A stretch of DNA of 32,921 nt, from positions 1-32,921 of the forward strand of contig VAWN01000073.1 of the NCBI GenBank assembly GCA_005885555.1. The letters run 5' to 3'. The notes below the pieces were generated by a model. That model did not search any database. It saw nothing but the letters and a program-made list of their open reading frames with translations, and was not told where the DNA came from. Below, piece after piece: positions 23,001 to 32,000 of this stretch. A program made the translations under genes and the position numbers. Each line of letters begins with the position of its first letter. Positions within the stretch are counted from its first letter, which is position 1. This DNA comes from Actinomycetota bacterium (GTDB lineage: Bacteria > Actinomycetota > Actinomycetes > Mycobacteriales > Micromonosporaceae).

Positions 23001-26000
23001 GGATCGCCAATCGGGCGCCCCACGGGCCGTCGTCGCGTTCGGGCGCGCTCGGTACGCCGGGATCGGGCAGCGCGCACAGGTCGAGCACGCCGGTGACCGG
23101 GCCGTACCGGTCGAGCAGCTCGCCGACCGCCCGCACCGCCCCGTCCGGGTCGGCGTAGTCGGTGCCCTCGACCAGGATCCGCACCGGGATCGGGTGCAAC
23201 GCTTCGGCAGCCGCAGCGGCCAGGCCACGCTGGGCGGGGCGGCACAGGCAGAGCGCGACGCCCTCGGTCCGGTCGACCGCCGGGCCGGCCGCCTCGACGC
23301 GCCAGCCACGCACCAGCAGCGGTACCTCGGCCGCGGGCGCGGATTCCCCTACCCAGCAACGCATCCGGGCGAACGGGTACCCGGGCAGCCCGACGATCCG
23401 CCGCTGTCCCGACGGGGGCGGGCCGGTCTGGTCCACGCCCTCGGCCACCGGTACCGGTTCCCCCGCGGCGTACCGGCGCAGCAGCCCGACGAGCTGCGGG
23501 ACGTCGTCGGCCGCCAGCACCAGCCGCTCCTTCAACGTTTCCCGCCCGGCCCGCAGTGTGTAGGCGACGTCGGCCAGCGGTACCGGTGGCCCGTCCGCCA
23601 GCGCCGCGCCGAGCCGCCCGGCCAGCTCGCGCAGCTGATCCGGGGTCCGCGCGGAGAGCGGGACGAGCTGCGGCCCTTGCACCGCCTCGGTTTCCGCCAC
23701 CGGTGGGTCGTAGCTCTCGACGATCACGTGCGCGTTCGCACCACCGGCGCCGAACGAGCTGATCCCGGCCCGCCGCGCCGGCCCGGTCCACGGCGCACCC
23801 TGCCGCTGTACCCGGAACGGGCTGCGGCTCCAGTCGACGTTCGGATTGAGCCGCTCGGCGTGCAGCGACGGCACCAGCCGGCCGTACCGCAACTGCAGCA
23901 CCACTTTTGTCAGCCCGGCGATTCCCGCCGCCGCCTCAAGGTGGCCGATGTTCGACTTGACCGAACCGATCGCGCAACCACCCGGCGCCGGTCCCGCCCC
24001 GGCGAATGCCCGGCCCAGCCCGTCCAGCTCGACCGGATCGCCCAGCGCGGTACCGGTTCCGTGCGCCTCCAGGTAACCGATGCTCTGCGGGGGTACCCCG
24101 GCGTCGCGCAACGCCTGCGCCACAAGCCCGCCCTGGGCCACCGGGTTCGGCACCGTGTAGCCGTTGGTCTTGCCGTCGTGGTTGACCGCGGTAGCGAGAA
24201 TCACCGCGTGGATCCGGTCGCCGTCGGCGATCGCCCGCGACAGCGGCTTGAGCAGTACCGCACCGACGCCTTCACCGGGCACGAACCCGTCACCGTCGGC
24301 GCCGAAGCTGCGGCACCGGTGGTCGGAGGAGGCCATCTTCAGCTCGCGCAGCATCACGAACTTGTTGGGGTGCAAGGAAAGGTTGACCCCGCCGGCCAGC
24401 GCCACCTCGCACTCCCCGCGCCGCAGGCTCGCCACGGCCAGGTGGATCGCGGTCAGCGACGACGAGCACATCGTGTCGACGGTCAGGCTCGGCCCGTGCA
24501 GGTCGAGGAAGTAGGACACCCGGTTGGCGATACCGGCGATCGCCGAGCCGACCGCAGACCAGGTTCCGGCCGGATCGTAGGCCGCCTGCGCCAGGCCGAG
24601 GAACGGGTACTCGTTGTACATCGAACCGACGAACACCCCGGCCCGGCCGCCGTGCCGCTCGCGCAGCCGTGCCCGGGTGTATCCCGCGTCCTCCAGTGTG
24701 TGCCAGGCGATCTGGAGGAACAGCCGCTCCTGCGGATCCATCGCGGCCGCGTCGCGCGGCGTGATACCGAAGAAGAGCGGGTCGAACATCGCGACGTCGT
24801 CGAGGAAGCCGCCGACCATCAGGTCGTCGGGCCAACCCGGTCGGCGCCGGTCGGCCGGCAGTGCGGTGATGGCGTCGCGGCCGTCGACCAGGTTGCGCCA
24901 GAAGCGATCCAGGTCCGGCGCCTGGGGGTACCGGCCGGCGATGCCGATGACGGCGATCCGCTCGTCGGTCGCCACCGGCGGGACCGCAGCCGGTACCGGC
25001 GCGGGCCGCTGCTTGCCCAGCGCGGTGAGTTCCGCCGCGACGCCGGCGAGGTCGGGCTGCGCGAAGAAGAGCGTGCTCGGTACCTCGCCGAGGTCGGCGG
25101 CCAGCCGCACGTTCAGCGTGACGATGAGCGCCGACGACAGGCCGTACTGCTCCAGCGGTACCCGCGGATCCAGCCGTTCCAACGGGATGCCGGACACCTC
25201 GGCGTAGACCCGCCGGACGTAGTCCTCCATCGAGGCGCCGGATTGTTGCACCGGCACCGGAACGGGCTCCGGCACCGGGACGGGCTCCGGCACCGCCGCG
25301 GCCGGCGCCGGGCCGAGCCGGTACCGCTCGGTCGCGAACGGGTATCCCGGCAACGGTACCCGTCGCACCGCGCCCGCCGGCCGGTACCGTGACCAGTCCA
25401 CGTCCTGCCCGGCGAGCCATCCGGCCAACCCGTCGGGCGACCCGACCGGCGGCGCCCCGCCCTGCTCCACGGCCGACAGCGCCGCGATCAGCTCGTCCAG
25501 CGTGGCCGCCTCGATCGCCAGCCGGCGCCCGAGCTGCACCCGGCCGGTCTGCAGGGTGTACGCCACGTCGGCGAGGCGCGGTGCCCGTCCGATCCGCCGC
25601 TGGGCGACCAGATGCGCGTGCAGCCGACCGGCCAGCGTGGCGAGCTGCTCGTCGGTCTGCGCCGACAGCGGCACGAGGTACCGCTGCGCTCCATCCTCGA
25701 CCGGCGTACCGGGATAGGGCTGCGCCTCGCGCAGTACCGCGTGCCCGTACGAGCCGGTGGCGCCGATCGCGTTGACCAGAGCGCGCCGCGGCCGGTCGCC
25801 GGTCCAGACGCTGAGCCGGTCGGCCGGTCGCAAACCGGTACCCGCCCACGAGACCAGCGGTGCCGGACGCGCCGACATCGGCGTCGGCGCGATCTGGCGA
25901 TGGCGCAACTGCAACAGCACCTTGGTGAGTTGGGACAGTCCGGCCGCGGCTTCCAGGTGCCCGATGTTCGGCTTGACCGTGCCGACCGGTACCGGGTCCG

Positions 26001-29000
26001 CGCGCCCGGCGAAGACCTGGCCGAGTGCCTCGAACTCCGCCGCGTCGGCGAGGGTCGCGCCGGCCGCGGCGGACTCGACGTAACCGATGTCGTCCGCTTC
26101 AACCCCGGCACCGGCCAGCGTTTCGCCGATCGTGTGGCGCAGCGCCGCCGCGTGCGGCGTGCCGAAGCGACCGTTGCCGCCGAGGTGACCGATCCCGGTC
26201 GCTTCGACGATGGCCGATACCGTGTCACCGTCGCGCTCGGCCGCGGGGCGCAGCCGCAACAGCACCGCCGCCACGCCTTCGCCGGGTGTCCAACCGGCGG
26301 TCCCGCCGTCGAACGCGCCGTCGGGCTGCTCCGCGGCGAGCAGGCCGAGATCGGTCAGCAGCCGCAGATGGTACGGGTGGCTGAGCAGGTTCACCGCGGC
26401 CACCACCGCCGACCCGCACTCCCCGCGGCGCAGGCTGGCGACGGCGAGGTGCAGTGCGGCCAGCGACGACGAGCACGACGTGTCCACCGCGAGGCTCGGA
26501 CCGGTGAAGTCGAAGAAGTGCGAGATCCGGTTCGCCGCCTCCGATGCGGTCGCCGAGATGGTGGCCGGGTCGCCCTGCCGTGCCCGGTCGGCGGCGACAT
26601 GCTGGTAGTCCTGCCACATCGCACCGACGAACACGCCGACCCGGCCGGTGCGTCCCAGCGATGCGCCGGTGTGGCCGGCGTCCTCCAGGCAGGACCACAC
26701 GGTGTGCAGCAGCAGCCGCAGTTGCGGGTCGAGGCCGGCCGCCTCCGCCGGGGAGACGTGGAACAGCAGGCTGTCAAACGTGTCGATGTCGTCGAGGTAC
26801 CCGCCGGCCGGCAGGTCCCGGCCCGGTGCGGCGACCTGGTCCCGGCGCCGCTCCGGTACCGGACCGAGCGAGCGGGTACCCCGGCTCAGGTTGCGCCAGA
26901 AGGCTTCCGTGTCGTCGGCGCCGGGGAACCGGCCGGCGAAGCCGACGACCGCGACCTCGGCATCGGCATCCGCATCGGCGTCAGCGACCGCAGCGGCAGT
27001 ACCCGCACCGGCCGTGAACGGTGGGCGCTCCCCCGTCGCCGCGACGGCCGGCGGCTGGTCGTTGCGGCCGCCGAGGAACGCGTGCAGGTACCGGTACCCG
27101 CCGTCGAGCCCGAACTGCGCGGCGATCCCGTCGACGGCGACGGTGCCGACGGGGCACAGCCCGATCCCGCAGGCGGCCTGCCCGAACAGGAGCAGCTGGC
27201 CGAGGTACCCGGCCTCCAGCAACAGGAACCGTTCGCTGTCAGCGGCGTACACGGGTTCGATCGCGTCGTCGCGGCCGAACAGGTACACCTCAAACGCCGC
27301 CTGGTCGAAGACCGGCCGGTTGTAGACGAAGTGCACCGAGCGGTCCACGCGCGGCGCCGGGTTCACCAGATGCAGCACGTGGTCGACGGGATGGTAGTAG
27401 TACAGGCCCTCGGGTACCCCTTCCACGCCGCCGGGCCGCACGTGCAGGTACACCTGGACGGCGTAGGTGTCGCCGGCCGACGGGTACAGCCGGCGCCGCC
27501 GGCCGTCGAACTCCTTCTCGCGCAACAGCGTGAGCAGGCGGGAGAAGCGTGGGTACGGGACCGGGCCCCGGTCGAACTCGCGGCGGCTGGCCCGCCAGGC
27601 GAGGTGTGCGTCCGCGACGCGTTCGTCGTCAAGCGCGACGACGAGTTCGTCGGAGCCCGCGGTGCGCAGGTCCCAGCGCGCCTGCTTGAACGCCGTACGG
27701 TCAGCGGTGGAAAAGAAATCAACGGGATCCGGCCGTGCCTCAACCGGATCCGGCGGTGCGACAACGGGTTCCGGACGTGCGTCGCCGTCGACCGCCCGCG
27801 CGATGCCGGCCGGACTCGGCTCGGCGAGCATCGCGGACACCGGTACCCGCCGGCCGTACCGCTGCAACAGCACGCCGGACACCTGCACCATCGTGAACGA
27901 CGTGGCGCCCAGGTCCCACACGTCGGCGTCCGGATCGACCGCGGCCAGGCCCAGCACGTCGGCGAAGATGGCCCCGATCTCCCCGGCCAGCTCCATCGAA
28001 CCGGTACCCGATGCCGGACCGGTACCGGCCGGCGCCGCCTCGGTCGGGGACGGCGACAACCGGTGGCTGCTGCCCGGCTCGACCGGCCACGGCAGCCCGT
28101 CGCGGTCGAGCTTTCCGTTCGCCGTGGCCGGGAAGCCGTCGACGAACGCGACCACGTTGGGCACCATGTAGTCCGGCAGCGCGGCGGCGGCGTGCCGACG
28201 CAGGTCCGCCACGGCCGGCGGGGTCGCAGCGTCGGCAACGACGTACGCCACGAGCTTGCGGTCGCCGGACGCGTCGGACCGGGCGAGCACCACGACGTCC
28301 GCCACGCCCGGGTGCGCCCGCAGCTGGTACTCGATCTCGGCCAGCTCCACCCGGAAGCCGCGTATCTTCACCTGGCTGTCGGCCCGGCCGAGGAAACAGA
28401 TGTTCCCGTCCGGGAAGTAGCTGGCGCGGTCGCCGGTGCGGTACAGCCGGCCGTCCGGCCCTGCGCCGAAGGGATCCGGGATGAACCGCTGCGCGGTCAG
28501 GTCGGGCTGCCGGTAGTACCCGAGGCTCAGGCATTCGCCGCCGATGTACAGATCGCCCTCGCAGCCGACCGGGCACGGTTGCATGTCCTCATCGAGGATG
28601 TAGTACCGCGCGTTGTCGATCGGCCGGCCGTACGGGATGCTGCGCCAGGAAGGGTCGATCGCGCCGACCTCGAACCAGTTCGACCACACGGTGGCCTCGG
28701 TGGCGCCGCCGAGGCTGACGATCCGGGCGTTGCGGAACACCGCCCGCACCTGGTCGGGCAGGCCCAGCGGGGTGTAGTCACCGCTGAGGTAGACCAGGCG
28801 CAGGGTGTCGGTACCGCCGGCACCGGCCACCGACGCGAACAGCGGCGCAAGCTGGTTGAGCGACGTCGGCGCGGAGTTCCAGAACGTGACCGGCTCGCGC
28901 ACCAGCACATCCAGCAACAGGTGCGGATCGCGCTGTTCGGCTTCGTCGGCGATGTACAGTGCGGCGCCGCAACCGAGCAGGCCGAGGATGTCGAAGACGG

Positions 29001-32000
29001 ACAGGTCGAACCCGAGCGAGGTGACGCACAGGCCCACGTCGGCCGGACCGAACCCGTGCGTGCGCACGCACCAGTTGACCAGGTTGCGCAGCGGGCGGTG
29101 CGCGACAGCCACGCCCTTGGGCCGGCCGGTGCTCCCCGAGGTGAAGATGACGTACGCGGTACCCGACACGGTGACCGACGGCGGCGGGTTGTCCTCCGGT
29201 TCCCCGGGCGCCTCGACGGGTACCGCGCGCACGCCGTCGGGTACCGCCCAGCCGTGCCGGCCGGTCGAGGTGAGCACCAGTGCGATGGCCGCGTCGGAGA
29301 GGATGGCCGACGCGCGGGCCGCCGGCAGCGACGGCTCCAGCGGCACGTAGCAGCCGCCCGCCTTGAGCACCCCGAAGACCGCGGCCACCATGTCCGGGCC
29401 GCGCGGCACGCTGATCCCGACCGGTACCTCGGGCCCGACCCCGAGGCGCCGCAACGACCAGGCGACGCGGTTCGCGCGCTTGTTGAGCTCTGCGTAGGTC
29501 ATCGTCCCGCCGGCCCAGCGCAACGCGACCGCATCCGGCCGCAGCGCCGCCTGTTCCTCGAACAGCGCGTGCACGGGTGCGTCGGCGGGGAACTCGACGT
29601 CGGTGTCGTTCCAGTCGTACAGCGCCGTGCGCCGGTACCCGTCCGGATCCGGTGCGGCGTCGGTCAGTCCGGCCAGCAGGTCGCGGTACCGGGCGAACAT
29701 GGCGTCCAGCGCCCCGGCCGGGAACCGTCCCGGGTCGGCGTCCCAGTAGAACCGCAACTCGTCACCCTCGTCGATGGCGATGCAGTCCAGTGCGACGTCG
29801 GGGGTACAGGTGAGCCAGGGACCGAGCGTGACGCCCGGTGGCAGCGGCTGGCTCGACAGGTCCAGCGCTCCGGTGTACACGACGGGCAGGTCGAAGTGGC
29901 CGGTGCGCCGCTCCCGCAGCACCCGGCGGCGTAGCTCGCCCAGGCCGCTGACCGCGTCGGCCGCGGCGTCCTCGTCGATGCGCCGGCGGAACTCGGCCGC
30001 CTGTTCCCACACCGGTCGGCCGGCGTCCGCACGGGTCACCCAGCTCAACGCGGTGTACTCGCCGGGGCGGTACCGGCCGGTGCCGGCCGTCCAGCGGACC
30101 ACCGGCACGCTGAACGGCGTCGGGTACCGCTGCGCCAGCGATTCGGTGAACGCGGCGGCCAGCAGGTCGTCCCCGGTCAGGCCGGCCCGCTCGGCGCGCT
30201 GCCGTACCGCGCGCCATCCGGTGAGCAGTCCCTCGCGGCGTTCCCGGGCACCGGCACCGCCGGAATCCGCCTGCGGCAACGGACCCGGCGGCAGGGCGGC
30301 GACCCGGTTGCGCCAGTGCTCCGTCCACAGTGGATAGTCGGCGGCTTCGCGCTGCGCGGCCCGCTCGGCGAGGTACTCCGCGTGCGGAGCGTGCGCCGGC
30401 GGTGTCGCGTCCGGGTCGGCGTAGAGCCGGAACAGCTCGCGCACCAGGAAATGGATGCTGCGGCCGTCGATGATGGTGAGGTCGGTGGTCACGTGGACGG
30501 TCGCGCGCCCCTGCCGGTCGATCGTCACGCGCAGGTCGGACTGCGGCCCGCGGCCCAGCGGGTACGCCCGGCCCACCGCGCGGTCCCGCAGCTCGCGCAG
30601 GTACCCGTCCGGGTCGGCCACATCGGCGAGATGGACCACGGGAATCTCGCGCCACCGCGGCGGATCCGGGCACACCGCGAGCCTGCCGTCATGTGTCACC
30701 ACGGTGCGCAGCACGTCGTACGCGGCGGCCAGGCGCAGCCACGCCGCGCGCAGCCGGTCGAGGTCGAGGTCGTCCACGGCGAACGTGTGGTACACCTGGC
30801 AGCCGTCCCACGGCGCCGGTTCGGCGGTCGCGCGCGGGACGAAGTACGCCTGCTGCAGCTCGTTCATCGCGCGCGGCTCGGCCGGTGCGGTACCCAGGTC
30901 GTGCAACGAGTTGACGAACGTGGCGAACAGCTCCGGCAGCACGCCCGCGGGGAACCGTTGCGGCACAACGTCCCAGCGGAAGTGCAGCTCGCCGTCGCGC
31001 TCCCACATCTGGTGGTCCAGGGCGACCCCGGCGGTCTGGCTGAGCGCGTAGCTGACGGAACCGGCGAACCCGGCGTCGGCGGACCGGCCGGTACCGAGCA
31101 GGCTCGTGAACACCACGGGCAGGTCCGCCGCCGCCACGGTGCGGTCCTTGGCGCGGGCCGCCCGCAGCGCCGCGACGCTGGACACCGCCGCATGGTCGAG
31201 GTCCTGCCACAGTTGTTCGTGTACCGCAATCGCAGCGGCGCGCAGCGGTCGGTCGAGCGTGTCCGGCAGCGGCACGACGATGCTGGACGTGAACGGACCG
31301 ACCACGGTGTCCGCCTCGTCGGCCAGCCGGGCGCGGTGGTTGGTGGTCAGCACCACCGAGAACGGCCGCCGTACCCGCTGCCAGCCGAACGCCTCCGCGA
31401 ACAGGGTCAGCACGAGCGCGGTCGGCGACACGCCCCAGTCGACGGCGATCCCGCGCAGCACCCGCCATTGCTCGCGGTCGAGCGAGCCGGTCAGCGCGCT
31501 GCGCCGGCACCCGTCCGGCCGCGCAACGGGTTCCGGCCCGACGAGGTCGGGTCCGGGCGGCAGGCCGGCGAGCCGGTCGGCCCAGTAGTCCAGGTGCCGT
31601 TCGCGTGACCCGTCCGGGGCGGCGAGCCCGACGACGCAGTCGCGGACGGTCAGTTCGGGTTGGTCGATCCGGTGCTCCGGATCGGCGTAGCAGCGCCACC
31701 AGTCGTCGAGGATCACCGCCAGCCCGTGCCCGTCGGTGAGCAGCGCGTCGATGCTCACGTGGACGACCCCGCGACCGCCGGGACCGCGCGACACCTCGAC
31801 CGTGTGCATGGGCCAGCTACCGGCCTCGTACCGGCGGTGCGCGAGCCGGTCCCGCACCGCGGCCACGCGTGCGGCGAACTCCGCCGCGGTACCGGCCGCA
31901 TCGTGTACCGGTACCGCGAACTGCGGCGCCTGTTGCTGGATCCGCTGGCGGCCGTCCGGCGTCACCACCATGCGCAGCATGTCGTGCGCGTCGACGACCC

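Noticed and set aside
23320-24970. Hidden AT domain after a ketosynthase
   Set aside because: The post-KS segments are the short flanking subdomain (DVAYTLRAGR) and lead into KR or ACP. No GHSxG acyltransferase motif was seen.
25612-29934. A 1440-codon open frame on the plus strand, with a similar one at 22129-25392
   Set aside because: Shadows of the NRPS-PKS gene. High GC removes stop codons in these frames; the minus frame carries all catalytic motifs.
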